Below, piece after piece: positions 16,859 through 27,822 of a stretch of 64,000 bases of DNA (the first letter of the stretch is position 1; each line of letters starts with the position of its first letter). A program made the position numbers and the translations under genes. The stretch is from assembly GCF_000092365.1 (NCBI RefSeq), contig NC_014218.1, forward strand, positions 62,001-126,000, written 5' to 3'. Origin of the DNA: Arcanobacterium haemolyticum DSM 20595. GTDB lineage: Bacteria; Actinomycetota; Actinomycetes; Actinomycetales; Actinomycetaceae. The notes under the pieces were generated by a model, which was not told the origin of the DNA, did not search any database, and saw nothing but the letters and a program-made list of their open reading frames with translations.

Positions 16859-18667
16859 ATGCGTTCTTTTAGTCGAGTAGCTAAAGTTGCTGCTTTCGCT
16901 AGCGCGATGTTGCTGGTCGCATCGTGTTCTGGCCAACCAACTGCAAACACGCCCTCTAACAACGGAAGCGTAGCGCCCACTGGTGATATCCAAGAAGGTG
17001 GGGAAGCTACGATTGCATTGCGTACTCCAACCTGGATTTTTCCCATCTCAGCACCGGGTAAAACTCAAGGTGAAAATGGCATTTTTATCACGATGCTGTA
17101 CAAGTCATTCTTCGATTACAAGCTTGATACAGATAATAAGTTCAACCTTGATAAGCGTTCTTTGGCAGAAGATCCGGTGGTATCGGATGATGGCCTCACC
17201 TACACGCTGAAGATGAAACCTGCTAAGTGGTCTGATGGTAAGGAGATCACTACCCGTGATGTGGAGTTCTGGTGGAATATTCTGAATGCGAATAAGGAAC
17301 AATGGTCGGGCTACCGAAAGGGTAACTTCCCGGATAATGTTGCCGAATTCAAGATCATTGATGATAGAACTGTTTCTTTCACAACGAAGGAACTGTTTAA
17401 TCCCGGATGGTTTGTTGATAACCAACTTTCTTCAGTAAAGCCGCTACCGCAGCACGTGTGGGGTAAGACCTCGCCTGATGGTGAGATCGGTGATCACGAT
17501 CGTACCCCTGAAGGTGCTCAAGCAATTTTCACGATGCTCACTGAGGCATCGAAGGATCTGCAATCATACGGGACTAACCCGCTGTGGCAGGTTGTGTCTG
17601 GTCCGTTCAAAATCGAATCGTTCGTACCAAATGGTGAAGTCAAGATGGTGGCAAACAAAGCCTATGAAGGCGCGGATAAGCCACACCTAGATTCGATCAC
17701 ATTCCGTCCGTTTACGTCTGATGATGCTCAGTTCAACGTGCTGCGTTCGGGTGGAATCGATCATGGCTATATTCCAGCAGGCTCAATTAACCAGCGTTCT
17801 GCTATCGAAGGCAAGGGCTATTCGGTTGAACCGTGGGCTGGCTGGTCGATCACCTACATGCCATTTAACTTTGCTAATCCGAAGTCCGGCCCGATCTTCC
17901 AACAGAAGTACGTGCGCCAAGCGATGCAGATGCTGATCGATCAGGAAGCGATCGCTAAGACGGTGTGGGCTGGAACGGCTACCCCAACCTGTGGCCCAGT
18001 CCCACAGAAGCCAGGAACGGCCGGTTCCACTGAAGGTTGTGCCTACAAGTTTGATCCAGCCAAGGCAAAGAAGCTCTTGGAAAGCCACGGCTGGAAGATC
18101 AACGGTGGTGGTACGTCCGTATGTGAAAAGCCAGGTAGTGGCGATGGAAAGTGTGGCGACGGCATCGACAAGGGTGCTGAACTGCGCTTCAAGATGATTT
18201 CGCAATCTGGCTTCCCAGCCACCACCCGTATGATGACTGAAATCAACTCCCGCTTCTCCGAAGTCGGCATCAAACTAGACATCCAAGAAGTCCCAGATTC
18301 AGTGGCCGTTTCGCAAAAGTGCAAGCCAAACGAAGCGTGTGATTGGGATCTGTCCTTCTTCGGATCGCAATCGTCGTGGTACTACCCGGTCTACGCATCG
18401 GGCGAACGCCTCTTCCAAACGGACGCTCCAGTGAACCTGGGATCCTACTCAAACCCGGATGCAGACAAGCTGATCGAAGCGTCGCTGCGCGCCAAGGATA
18501 CGTCCGCACTCAAGGAATACAACGATTTCCTTGCGGAGGATCTGCCGGTGCTGTGGATGCCTAACCCGGTAGCCCAGATTTCGGCATGGAAGAAGGATAT
18601 TGCAGGTATTAGCCCGCAGGATCCAATGCTTGGCCTGTTCCCACAGGATTGGGCGCACACGAAGTGA
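16859..18667 (+). CDS. Extracellular solute-binding lipoprotein, family 5 (Opp/Dpp type)
   Basis: This 602-residue lipoprotein is the receptor of the following ABC importer. A signal peptide with lipobox LLVASC (Cys about residue 22) anchors it outside the membrane. The mature start is a low-complexity Asn/Thr/Ser linker. The family-5 fold shows in SDDGLTYTLKMKPAKWSDG and WAHTK at the end. The start at 16859 follows GAGGAGAAT. Family-5 receptors bind peptides but also oligosaccharides, and the kinase and fucosidase downstream favour a glycan. It is separated from the permeases by a hairpin that may keep receptor expression above transporter expression. Confidence 0.9.
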   Translation: MRSFSRVAKVAAFASAMLLVASCSGQPTANTPSNNGSVAPTGDIQEGGEATIALRTPTWIFPISAPGKTQGENGIFITMLYKSFFDYKLDTDNKFNLDKRSLAEDPVVSDDGLTYTLKMKPAKWSDGKEITTRDVEFWWNILNANKEQWSGYRKGNFPDNVAEFKIIDDRTVSFTTKELFNPGWFVDNQLSSVKPLPQHVWGKTSPDGEIGDHDRTPEGAQAIFTMLTEASKDLQSYGTNPLWQVVSGPFKIESFVPNGEVKMVANKAYEGADKPHLDSITFRPFTSDDAQFNVLRSGGIDHGYIPAGSINQRSAIEGKGYSVEPWAGWSITYMPFNFANPKSGPIFQQKYVRQAMQMLIDQEAIAKTVWAGTATPTCGPVPQKPGTAGSTEGCAYKFDPAKAKKLLESHGWKINGGGTSVCEKPGSGDGKCGDGIDKGAELRFKMISQSGFPATTRMMTEINSRFSEVGIKLDIQEVPDSVAVSQKCKPNEACDWDLSFFGSQSSWYYPVYASGERLFQTDAPVNLGSYSNPDADKLIEASLRAKDTSALKEYNDFLAEDLPVLWMPNPVAQISAWKKDIAGISPQDPMLGLFPQDWAHTK

Positions 18668-18677
18668 CACACCATGA

Positions 18678-18730
18678 GCGTCAGGCTGGGCCTGATACCA
18701 GTCCAGCCTGACGCGCACTCTTTAATTTTC
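18678..18730 (+). terminator. Hairpin between receptor and permease genes
   Basis: GCGTCAGGCTGG (18678-18689) pairs perfectly with 18703-18714, followed by a broken T-rich stretch (TCTTTAATTTT). It fits a partial terminator or an mRNA-stabilising stem within the operon. Confidence 0.7.
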
Positions 18731-18746
18731 ATCGAAGGAGGGTAGT

Positions 18747-19709
18747 ATGGTCCGCTATATTTCTCGCCGGCTTCTACAATCGTTCGTCGTAGTTCTTCTT
18801 GTCACGGTTATTACGTTTACGATTTTGCACATGCTTCCGGGTGGTGCGGCTCGTTCGGCGTTGGGCCTGCAGGCAACTCAAGAACAACTAGACGCCTACG
18901 CCCACCAGATGGGGTATGATCGCCCAATTTATGAGCAGTATATTTCGTACCTCGGTCAGCTTATCCGGGGCGAATTAGGCACGTCGTTTGCGCTGAATAT
19001 GGACGTGTCTCAGGCGATCGCGCAACGCTTGCCGAAAACCATGCTCTTGAGCTTCTGTGGCCTCGTGCTCGCGGTGATCATCGCGATTCCGTTGGGCATG
19101 TTGCAGGCGTGGAAGCGTAACCGTTGGCCAGATTATTTGATTACGGCGCTGGCTTTGTTGATGTATTCTACACCGTTGTTCTTCATGGGTTTGCTGCTGA
19201 TCGTCGCGTTTTCGCAGGTGTGGCCGATTTTGCCGCCGGAAGCTCCGCAGGGCTTTACCGTGTCGGAGATGTTAGCTGATTGGCAGGGTCTGATTTTGCC
19301 GTCGGTTACATTGGCGATCGTATCGTTGGCTGCCTATACGCGGTATGTTCGTTCGTCGATGGTTGATAATTTGGAAGAAAATTACATTCGTACGGCGCGC
19401 GCGAAGGGCTTATCGGAGTCGCGTGTGGTGATGAAGCATGCGATGCGTAATTCGTTGTTCCCGGTGATCACGTTGCTTGGCATGTCTCTTCCTGGCTTGT
19501 TTTCGGGCGGCTTGGTTGTGGAGTCGCTGTTTAATTATCCGGGTATGGGCTTGATGTATTGGCAGGCTGCGCAGGGGCGCGATTACCCGATTTTGTTGGC
19601 TGTGACCACGATTATTTCGATTGCTACTGTGATTGGTGCCTTGTTGGCGGACATCATGTATGCGATTGCTGATCCTCGTGTTCGTTATGGAGGAGGTGAT
19701 GCGCGATGA
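18747..19709 (+). CDS. ABC importer permease, DppB/OppB type
   Basis: This 320-residue inner-membrane permease starts with the typical N-terminal helix (MVRYISRRLLQSFVVVLLV). The periplasmic segment has YDRPIYEQYISYLGQLIRGELG, and the EAA-like cytoplasmic loop has RTARAKGLSESRVVMKHAMRN. About six helices are expected. AGGAGGG precedes the start. It overlaps the next permease gene by ATGA. Confidence 0.92.
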   Translation: MVRYISRRLLQSFVVVLLVTVITFTILHMLPGGAARSALGLQATQEQLDAYAHQMGYDRPIYEQYISYLGQLIRGELGTSFALNMDVSQAIAQRLPKTMLLSFCGLVLAVIIAIPLGMLQAWKRNRWPDYLITALALLMYSTPLFFMGLLLIVAFSQVWPILPPEAPQGFTVSEMLADWQGLILPSVTLAIVSLAAYTRYVRSSMVDNLEENYIRTARAKGLSESRVVMKHAMRNSLFPVITLLGMSLPGLFSGGLVVESLFNYPGMGLMYWQAAQGRDYPILLAVTTIISIATVIGALLADIMYAIADPRVRYGGGDAR

Positions 19710-20563
19710 GTGCTCCGAAGAACGTTTTCCGCCAGGGCGTTTCGGTTTTCATGTCGAACCGTTTGGCAGTTGTTGGGTTGTCTATTCTTATTGCGTTTAC
19801 CTTGTTTTCGTTCGTTGGCCCGTACGTGTGGGTGACGGAGCAACAGTATTCGTCGCTTTCTGACGCGTATCTTCCGCTCTCGTCCCAGCATCCGTTGGGT
19901 ACGGATGGGGTTGGGTTCGATCAGTTGGGCCGGTTGATGGAGGGCGGAAAGACCTCAATTATTATCGGTTTAGCTGCGGGGATTTTGGCAACGACGATCG
20001 GCACGATTTGGGGTGCAATCGCGGGCTTTATTGGTGGCTGGGTTGATTCGGCCATGATGCGCATCGTGGATGCCATGATGGCTGTTCCGGCCTTGTTCTT
20101 GTTTATCTTGATAGCATCTGTGATTACGCCAAATGTGCCGTTGCTGGTGTTGACTATTGGCGCGTTTGCGTGGCTGAATCCGGCTCGTTTGATTCGTGGT
20201 GAATCGTTGGCGTTGCGATCGCGTGAATATATTGTGGCGATGCGTGGCATGGGTGGTTCTCCTATGCGCGCGGTTCGTACACATATTGTTCGTAATGCGA
20301 TTGGAACAGTGATTGTGAATGCCACGTTCCAGGTGGCTGACGCGATTCTTTACGTTGCCTATCTATCGTTCTTGGGGCTTGGTGTTCCACCACCGGCCGC
20401 GAACTGGGGCGGCATGTTGTCTACAGGCATGAACGAGGTTTACAACGGGCATTGGTGGCTGTTGTATCCTCCAGGAATCATGATCATCATGCTGGTTGTT
20501 GCGTTTAACTTCGTTGGTGACGGTTTGCGTGACGCGTTTGAAGTGCGTCTGCGCAGCCGTTAG
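19706..20563 (+). CDS. ABC importer permease, DppC/OppC type
   Basis: This 285-residue second permease subunit has the OppC-type extracellular motif HPLGTDGVGFDQLGRLMEGG near residues 65-84 and the EAA loop YIVAMRGMGGSPMRAVRTHI. About six helices are expected. AGGAGG precedes the start, which overlaps the end of the first permease. It forms the translocation channel with that subunit. Confidence 0.92.
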   Translation: MSAPKNVFRQGVSVFMSNRLAVVGLSILIAFTLFSFVGPYVWVTEQQYSSLSDAYLPLSSQHPLGTDGVGFDQLGRLMEGGKTSIIIGLAAGILATTIGTIWGAIAGFIGGWVDSAMMRIVDAMMAVPALFLFILIASVITPNVPLLVLTIGAFAWLNPARLIRGESLALRSREYIVAMRGMGGSPMRAVRTHIVRNAIGTVIVNATFQVADAILYVAYLSFLGLGVPPPAANWGGMLSTGMNEVYNGHWWLLYPPGIMIIMLVVAFNFVGDGLRDAFEVRLRSR

Positions 20564-20571
20564 GAGGAATT

Positions 20572-22559
<1,988 letters not shown>

Positions 22560-22563
<4 letters not shown>

Positions 22564-23471
22564 TTCCCATGGATAACCACGAAACCATCCGGATAGGCGT
22601 AGACATCGGCGGAACCACCATGAGCGTGGCACGGATACACAGCGGCGGAAAAATCACGGAACGCATAGAAATCCCCAGCCCAGCGCGCATATCAGGAGCC
22701 GCAGTGGTACGGGAACTGCGCGATATCGTTACCCGTAACTGGCCGGGCGCCGCCTCCCTAGGGATCGGCGCCGCCGGCGTGATCGATTCCCACGGACGCA
22801 TCCTCACCGCCTCCGATTCCTTCAACGGGTGGGCCGGATTCCACCTCAGGGAAGAAACCGAAGCTGCGCTTGGAATTCCTGTGGGCGTAGAGAACGACGT
22901 GAATGCCTTCCTCCTTGGCGAAACCACCTGCGGCGTGGTGGCCGGCGAAACCACCTGCCTAGGCGTGATGCTCGGAACCGGCGTGGGCGGAGCCATCATG
23001 ATCGACGGCCAGATCCTCCACGGTGCCCGCGGGGCCGCCGCCGAAATCGGGCACATGCCAGGGTTCGGCACTGCACCATGCACATGCGGCGGAAACGGGC
23101 ATGTGGAATGTACATCCTCCGGCCGTAGCATCGCAGATCGCTACGGCCGAGCGACCGGCCAACACGTGCCGAGCGCCCGTGTTGTTTCTGACGCCGCCCG
23201 ATCCGGGGATCACGTGGCCCAGGAAATCCTGAAGGACGCCGGCAGGGTGGTGGCGCTCGCGATCTTGCAGGTGGCCACGATCGTGGATTTGTCCAGCGTG
23301 GTGATCGGCGGCGGTGTAACCCGTGATTGGGATTTTGTGAGTGCTGGGATTGCTGAAGTGACTTCGCGCCATCCTCTTATTTCAGGCGCTGACCTGACCA
23401 TTCACAAGTCCACCTTGGGTGGGGATGCCGTGCTTATCGGCGCCGCCCGCAAAGGAGAGTTAGCATGCTGA
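22560..23471 (+). CDS. ROK-family sugar kinase
   Basis: This 303-residue ROK kinase has no helix-turn-helix, so it is an enzyme and not a regulator. The ATP site is VDIGGTTMSVA (about residues 14-24). The zinc motif is CTCGGNGHVEC, in which the usual third Cys position is His. The start is uncertain: GTG at 22560 overlaps the ATPase stop, or ATG at 22569. It probably phosphorylates a hexose released from the imported glycan; ROK kinases act on glucose, fructose, ManNAc or GlcNAc. It is followed 7 bp upstream of its stop by the fucosidase start. Confidence 0.85.
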
Positions 23472-24736
23472 ATTTTGATGAACGCCAGGGCGATCGCACC
23501 GACGTGGCGTATCCCGATACCACCGTTCCGGAGTGGTTCCAGGATGCCAAGGTTGGGTTGATGATCCATTGGGGGATCTATTCGATTCCCGCTTGGGCCG
23601 TGACCAGCGACGAACGTTTCAGCGCCGCCGAAGAATACGCCTTCCATCGCTACGCCGAATGGTATGGGAACACGGTGCGGATTCCAGGTTCGCCTACCGC
23701 GCTTCTTCACCGGGCGCGCTACGGTTCCGTGGCGTATGAGGACTTGGTGGATCGCTGGCAGATTCGCTCCGGCGCAGTCGAAGGCATGGTTGCGTTGGCT
23801 TCTGCGGCAGGGGCGCGTTATGTTGTGCCGACGACGAAGCATCACGATGGCCTGTGCCTGTGGGATACGCAGACAACCAGTTTTTCCACTGTTCGCCGAG
23901 GCCCTCACATGGATCTGATCGAGGATTTTGCTCGATCTGTGCGTGCGGAGGGGCTACGGCTGGGGCTCTATTTTTCTGGTGCGCTGGATTGGCACGTGAG
24001 CGATTTTGGGCCGATCACGTCTGATGAAGAACTGTTCGCATTCCGCCGTAACGATGCCGAATTTTCACAGTATGCGGCTACTCAACTGCGAGAATTAATC
24101 GATCAATATTCGCCGGATTACGTGTGGAATGATATCGATTGGCCTGATGGCGGAAAGGGCCATGAGGATTATGGGCTGGCGTCGCTGTTTACACATTATT
24201 TTGCGAAGGTTCCGCACGGTACGATCAATGACCGATGGGGAGTTCCCGCTCAGGGTGTTATTACCCGGGAATACCGGGACGTTGATGGTGTGATGGATCG
24301 GCCGTGGGAGGCCGTGCGTGGGATCGGACGATCGTTCGGATACAACGCCGACGAGGCAGAGAGCGTGAGCCTTAGCGGTGCAGATCTGATCCGCTACCTT
24401 GTTGATGTTGTGGCCAAAAACGGCAACCTTCTGATCAATATTGGCCCACGTGCTGACGGTAGTATCCCCGATGTTCAGCGGCGCGCCTTGCAAGAAATGG
24501 GGGAATGGCTGGACATCTTCGGTGAAGCGATCTATTCCACCCGCCCGTGGGGGCCAGGCACCTTGGGAGATTGCTACTTCACCCAGCCGAAGGGCAACCC
24601 TGACGTTGTGTACATGTTGCAACGGCCAAAAAATCCACGTGTTGTGCCTGCCGAACTCGAAGATTGGCATTTCGAATGGATCGGTAGCCGCGATCACCCG
24701 ATTGTGGTGGGGAAATTCGTGCGGGATGAGGCATAG
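23465..24736 (+). CDS. Alpha-L-fucosidase, glycoside hydrolase family 29
   Basis: This 423-residue enzyme has the GH29 catalytic layout: WFQDAKVGLMIHWGIYSIPAW (about 20-40), TTKHHDGLCLWDT (about 121-133), SPDYVWNDIDWP (about 217-228) carrying the likely nucleophile Asp, and LLINIGPRADGSIPD. No signal peptide is seen, so it is probably cytoplasmic and acts on imported fucosylated oligosaccharides. AAAGGAG precedes the start, which overlaps the kinase gene by 7 bp. It is last in the importer operon. Fucose catabolic genes are not nearby. Confidence 0.9.
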   Translation: MLNFDERQGDRTDVAYPDTTVPEWFQDAKVGLMIHWGIYSIPAWAVTSDERFSAAEEYAFHRYAEWYGNTVRIPGSPTALLHRARYGSVAYEDLVDRWQIRSGAVEGMVALASAAGARYVVPTTKHHDGLCLWDTQTTSFSTVRRGPHMDLIEDFARSVRAEGLRLGLYFSGALDWHVSDFGPITSDEELFAFRRNDAEFSQYAATQLRELIDQYSPDYVWNDIDWPDGGKGHEDYGLASLFTHYFAKVPHGTINDRWGVPAQGVITREYRDVDGVMDRPWEAVRGIGRSFGYNADEAESVSLSGADLIRYLVDVVAKNGNLLINIGPRADGSIPDVQRRALQEMGEWLDIFGEAIYSTRPWGPGTLGDCYFTQPKGNPDVVYMLQRPKNPRVVPAELEDWHFEWIGSRDHPIVVGKFVRDEA

Positions 24737-24782
24737 CCGGCGTGGGGTGAGGTATAGCCGGCGCCCGATCGGCGCCCAGCGC

Positions 24783-24827
24783 GACAGGAGTGCTGTATAT
24801 GGCACTCCTGTCCCGCCAGCCGCTTTT
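24783..24827. repeat. Intergenic hairpin repeat, copy 2 (also a terminator)
   Basis: GACAGGAGTGC (24783-24793) pairs perfectly with 24802-24812 around TGTATATG, followed by CCGCTTTTTTGG. It lies 46 bp after the fucosidase gene and would terminate its operon. The remainder of the 24737-25162 gap has no supported gene; a short terminator-like leader is described next. Confidence 0.75.
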
Positions 24828-25080
24828 TTGGAGCCAAAAGGTGCGGGTTTTGGGGCCAGAAGACCAACAAAGTAGGGGGGTAGAGTCAGGGCGGCGGTGA
24901 GCTGTGATGGGACTTCGGGGGTTAGATTCGCCCAAGTGGGGTGATATCCGCGGCGCAAGAAATGAGCGCGAGCAACACTAAAAGTGCGGACTGTGGGCCG
25001 CGAGCCCGGTGTTGCGGTGTGGCTTTATAGGTGTGGAACCGGTTTATTGTGCCACCTCAGTTCCATGACGCATAGAGAAG

Positions 25081-25148
25081 TAGAATAGCTGACGGAGCAG
25101 TGTTGCTCAATTTTTAACGTGTCGGATAGGGCGCTTCGCCCGGGTTTT
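25081..25148 (+). promoter_or_regulatory. cutC leader with terminator-like hairpin
   Basis: A TAGAAT -10-like box (25081-25086) precedes a short hairpin, GGGCG (25129-25133) / CGCCC (25137-25141), followed by GGGTTTTTC and, 4 bp later, the cutC ribosome binding site AGGGGG. This resembles an attenuator. No convincing -35 box was found. Confidence 0.35.
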
Positions 25149-25162
25149 TCTTAGGGGGTTTT

Positions 25163-25822
25163 ATGCTTGAGATAATTGCGTTGAACGTGGAGGACGCGCT
25201 GGCGGCCGCAGAAGGCGGTGCGGATCGTATTGAGTTGGTTGGCACGATGGATTCTGATGGGCTTTCTGCCACGGTGGAGCAGGTTCGCCAGATTCGGGCC
25301 GCGTGTTCGATTCCGATTCGTGCGATGGTGCGCGATCAGGCGGGGTTTGTGCCGCGGGATCTGGGGGCGTTGGCGCAGGTTGGGTGTGATTTGCGTGATG
25401 CTGGAGCGGAGGCTCTGGTGATTGGCTGGGTCCGTGATGGGATTTTTGACCACGCTGCCGTGCATTCCTTTATTTCTCGCGTTGGTGGGTGCGAACTGAC
25501 TATTCATCGGGCTGTTGATAATGTGGCGGATTATGCGGCGGGATGGCGCGCAATTCTGGGGTTGCCGAATGTGACGAGCGTGTTGACTGCGGGATCTTCT
25601 GCTGGTGTAGATACTGGGATGAAGAATGTGTTGGCACAGGCTGCGGATCCACGGATCGCTGATTTGATGATGGTAGGCGGCGGTTTGCGGTTGGAGCATC
25701 TTCCAACGCTGAAAGCTGCCGGAATTGGGAAGTTTCACGTTGGTTCTGCCGTGCGTGACAGCTTTGATAGTCCGATTGATCCGTTATTGGTGGAGAAATG
25801 GGTGGCGGCAGTTCGGGCATAA
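25163..25822 (+). CDS. cutC: CutC-family TIM-barrel protein
   Basis: This 219-residue protein has the CutC fold and conserved start EIIALNVEDALAAAEGGADRIEL, then GFVPRD, LTIHRAVDNV and LTAGSSAGVDTG motifs. CutC was linked to copper tolerance in E. coli, but the family role is unsettled and a copper function should not be assumed. The gene is alone, with AGGGGG before the start, and is flanked on both sides by copies of the intergenic hairpin repeat. Confidence 0.85.
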   Translation: MLEIIALNVEDALAAAEGGADRIELVGTMDSDGLSATVEQVRQIRAACSIPIRAMVRDQAGFVPRDLGALAQVGCDLRDAGAEALVIGWVRDGIFDHAAVHSFISRVGGCELTIHRAVDNVADYAAGWRAILGLPNVTSVLTAGSSAGVDTGMKNVLAQAADPRIADLMMVGGGLRLEHLPTLKAAGIGKFHVGSAVRDSFDSPIDPLLVEKWVAAVRA

Positions 25823-25850
25823 GATCGATTCTGATGCTCGATCGGCGGCA

Positions 25851-25900
25851 CACAGCACAGGAGTTCCATATGCGGCACTCCTGTCGCGTATCCCGCTTAT
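25851..25900. repeat. Intergenic hairpin repeat, copy 3
   Basis: ACAGGAGT (25857-25864) pairs with ACTCCTGT (25877-25884). The shared core CATATGCGGCACTCCTG corresponds to copy 2, and the left flank GATCGGCG is also shared with copy 2. It lies 29 bp after cutC. Confidence 0.65.
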
Positions 25901-25958
25901 TTGGCCTGCTATTTGATGCTATTCGTCATGAAGACCACCACGTGCATACAATAGAACC

Positions 25959-26837
25959 ATGTCAGCTACGCTCTCAACAATCCATGTTGTTACGATTGCC
26001 TTCAATCCAGGGCCAGAACTCGATGCGATGATCGAGTCGCTGTGTCATGCCGGTGATGGAACAGGCGATGTGGCAGGAGTTGCTGTTCGGTTGACAATCG
26101 TGGATAACGGCGAAGATCCGCAGCGTGTAGATCGGCTCGCATACGAATACGCGGAGCGTTTAGGTGTTCGCGTTATTCGCACCGGGGAAAACGTGGGCTA
26201 TGGGCGGGCTGCCAACGTTGGTTTAGAAGACGCCACAGAGCCGTGGGTGTGCGTGGCTAACCCGGACACGGTGTTTCATCCCGGTTCGCTCGCCCAACTT
26301 GTTTCTGCAGGTGAACGCTGGGATAAGGGCGGTGTTTTTGGCCCGCGATTATTAGAAAACGATGGATCAACGTATCCATCTGCGCGCGCGCTACCATTGC
26401 TCAGTAACGGCATCGGCCATGCTCTTTTCGTTCACATTTGGCGATCAAACCCATGGACTCGGGCCTACCATGGTCGCACAGATAAAGAACATGCGGCCGG
26501 GTGGTTATCTGGCGCCTGCCTCCTCATCCGCACCACGGTATGGAACCAGCTTGGCGGATTTGATCCGAACTATTTCATGTTCTTCGAAGATGTCGATTTA
26601 GGCAGGCGAGCAGGCGAAGCAGGTTATCTAAATATCTATGTGCCTTCAGCCGTTGTTACTCACGAACAAGGTGCCTCCTGGAAGAAGCGCCCAGCCAAAA
26701 TGATCCGCGCCCACCACGATTCCGCCAAACGCTACCTCGCCGGAACATATTCCGGCGCGCGCTACGCTCCGCTCCGCGCGCTGCTCGGCACCGCCTTGAA
26801 CTTTCGCGCATGGTGGCAAACACGCGACGCGCGGTGA
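25959..26837 (+). CDS. GT2 glycosyltransferase, rhamnosyltransferase-like (WbbL type)
   Basis: This 292-residue cytoplasmic or membrane-associated GT-A enzyme shows the family-2 pattern: VTIAFNPG (about 11-18), IVDNGED, NVGYGRAANVGL, VANPDTVF as the DXD equivalent, and WLSGACLLIR...FFEDVDLGRR. The last motifs are typical of WbbL-like rhamnosyltransferases. It is the first gene of the long surface-polysaccharide region and would use dTDP-rhamnose made by the Rml enzymes encoded downstream. The acceptor is unknown. Confidence 0.85.
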   Translation: MSATLSTIHVVTIAFNPGPELDAMIESLCHAGDGTGDVAGVAVRLTIVDNGEDPQRVDRLAYEYAERLGVRVIRTGENVGYGRAANVGLEDATEPWVCVANPDTVFHPGSLAQLVSAGERWDKGGVFGPRLLENDGSTYPSARALPLLSNGIGHALFVHIWRSNPWTRAYHGRTDKEHAAGWLSGACLLIRTTVWNQLGGFDPNYFMFFEDVDLGRRAGEAGYLNIYVPSAVVTHEQGASWKKRPAKMIRAHHDSAKRYLAGTYSGARYAPLRALLGTALNFRAWWQTRDAR

Positions 26838-26959
26838 AATTTTGTTCATTAAAAAGTGCAGGCGGAAGCGCGAATGCTCAACGTGCATTCTCAACTTTTC
26901 ATGGAAAATACAGACAGCGTAGTCTCTATGTGGAACATATCAAAGGGGATAGTGAAAAT

Positions 26960-27703
26960 ATGAAACATTCGTTGTTGAAAAGGCAGGTCATCGCCCACCG
27001 CGGCCTGAACCGTCTTGCGCCAGAAAACACGCTGGCTGCTTTCCGTTTAGCGGCAGAACACGGATGCCAATGGATCGAAACCGATGTTGACATCCTCAAA
27101 GACGGCACGCCAATCATCATGCATGATACGCTCCTTGACCGCACAACGAACGCCACCGGCTATTTCTACGATCTTGACTCAACCGACGTCGCCAACATCG
27201 ACGCCGGATCCTGGTTCTCGTCACAGTATGCTGGCGAACCCATCCCAACTCTCCGCCAGTTGGTTGACCTTATGAACGAAACTGGCCTTAACGCAAACAT
27301 CGAACTCAAATCGAATGAACGCGGCAAAGCAACATCGATGCAGCTCATCGATAACACACTCGCAGAACTCGATCGGCTTGATCCGGAGCGCGAGATCATT
27401 ATTTCCTCGTTCAATCACCTACTTTTGCACCACGTCCATGAAGCACGCCCAGACATCCCCATCGGCGCGCTCTTCGTTGTAGACAACCTGTGGGAAGATT
27501 GGAAATCCATCCTCGAACTCGTAGGCGCCACCTACATTCACCCTGAAGATGCAGGCCTCACCCCGCACAAAGTCGCGGCATTCCGCGAAGCCGGTTATGG
27601 CGTAAACGTCTGGACGGTGAACGGAAAAGACCGCGCCAACGAACTCTTCAATTGGGGTGTGACCGGCGTTTTCACCGATATCGCTAACGAATTCCGTCAG
27701 TAA
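26960..27703 (+). CDS. Glycerophosphodiester phosphodiesterase (GDPD family)
   Basis: This is a 247-residue TIM-barrel phosphodiesterase. The catalytic signature IAHRGLNRLAPENTLAAF (about residues 11-28) and HDTLLDRTTN (about 57-66) are intact, with the metal Glu in WIETDVDILKDG and ANIELKS. No signal peptide or membrane segment is visible, so it is cytoplasmic. It would release glycerol 3-phosphate from glycerophosphodiesters. A start at 26960 with AAAGGGGATAG upstream is preferred to the longer open frame from 26810, which overlaps the GT2 gene. The MFS gene that follows may import its substrate. Confidence 0.88.
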   Translation: MKHSLLKRQVIAHRGLNRLAPENTLAAFRLAAEHGCQWIETDVDILKDGTPIIMHDTLLDRTTNATGYFYDLDSTDVANIDAGSWFSSQYAGEPIPTLRQLVDLMNETGLNANIELKSNERGKATSMQLIDNTLAELDRLDPEREIIISSFNHLLLHHVHEARPDIPIGALFVVDNLWEDWKSILELVGATYIHPEDAGLTPHKVAAFREAGYGVNVWTVNGKDRANELFNWGVTGVFTDIANEFRQ

Positions 27704-27749
27704 ACTTCCGGTTTCCTGACGAAGGTACGGAATTTACGTATCTTTTGAG

Positions 27750-27790
27750 GTAGACGACGACGGCGGCCTCGTCGTCTACACTTTCACGCA
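27750..27790 (+). terminator. Hairpin after the GDPD gene
   Basis: GTAGACGACG (27750-27759) pairs perfectly with 27770-27779, then ACTTTCAC. It is a plausible terminator between GDPD and the MFS gene. Confidence 0.6.
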
Positions 27791-27822
27791 CATGTGAGGC
27801 AAAGTTGCCCACAAACTTAACC

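Noticed and set aside
24095-24958. Long minus-strand open frame over the fucosidase gene
   Set aside because: It is antisense to the well-supported GH29 gene and its end reads through the hairpin repeat; it has no recognisable motif.
26810-26959. N-terminal extension of the GDPD protein
   Set aside because: It overlaps the GT2 gene end and adds no domain; the ATG at 26960 has a better upstream signal and fits the family start.
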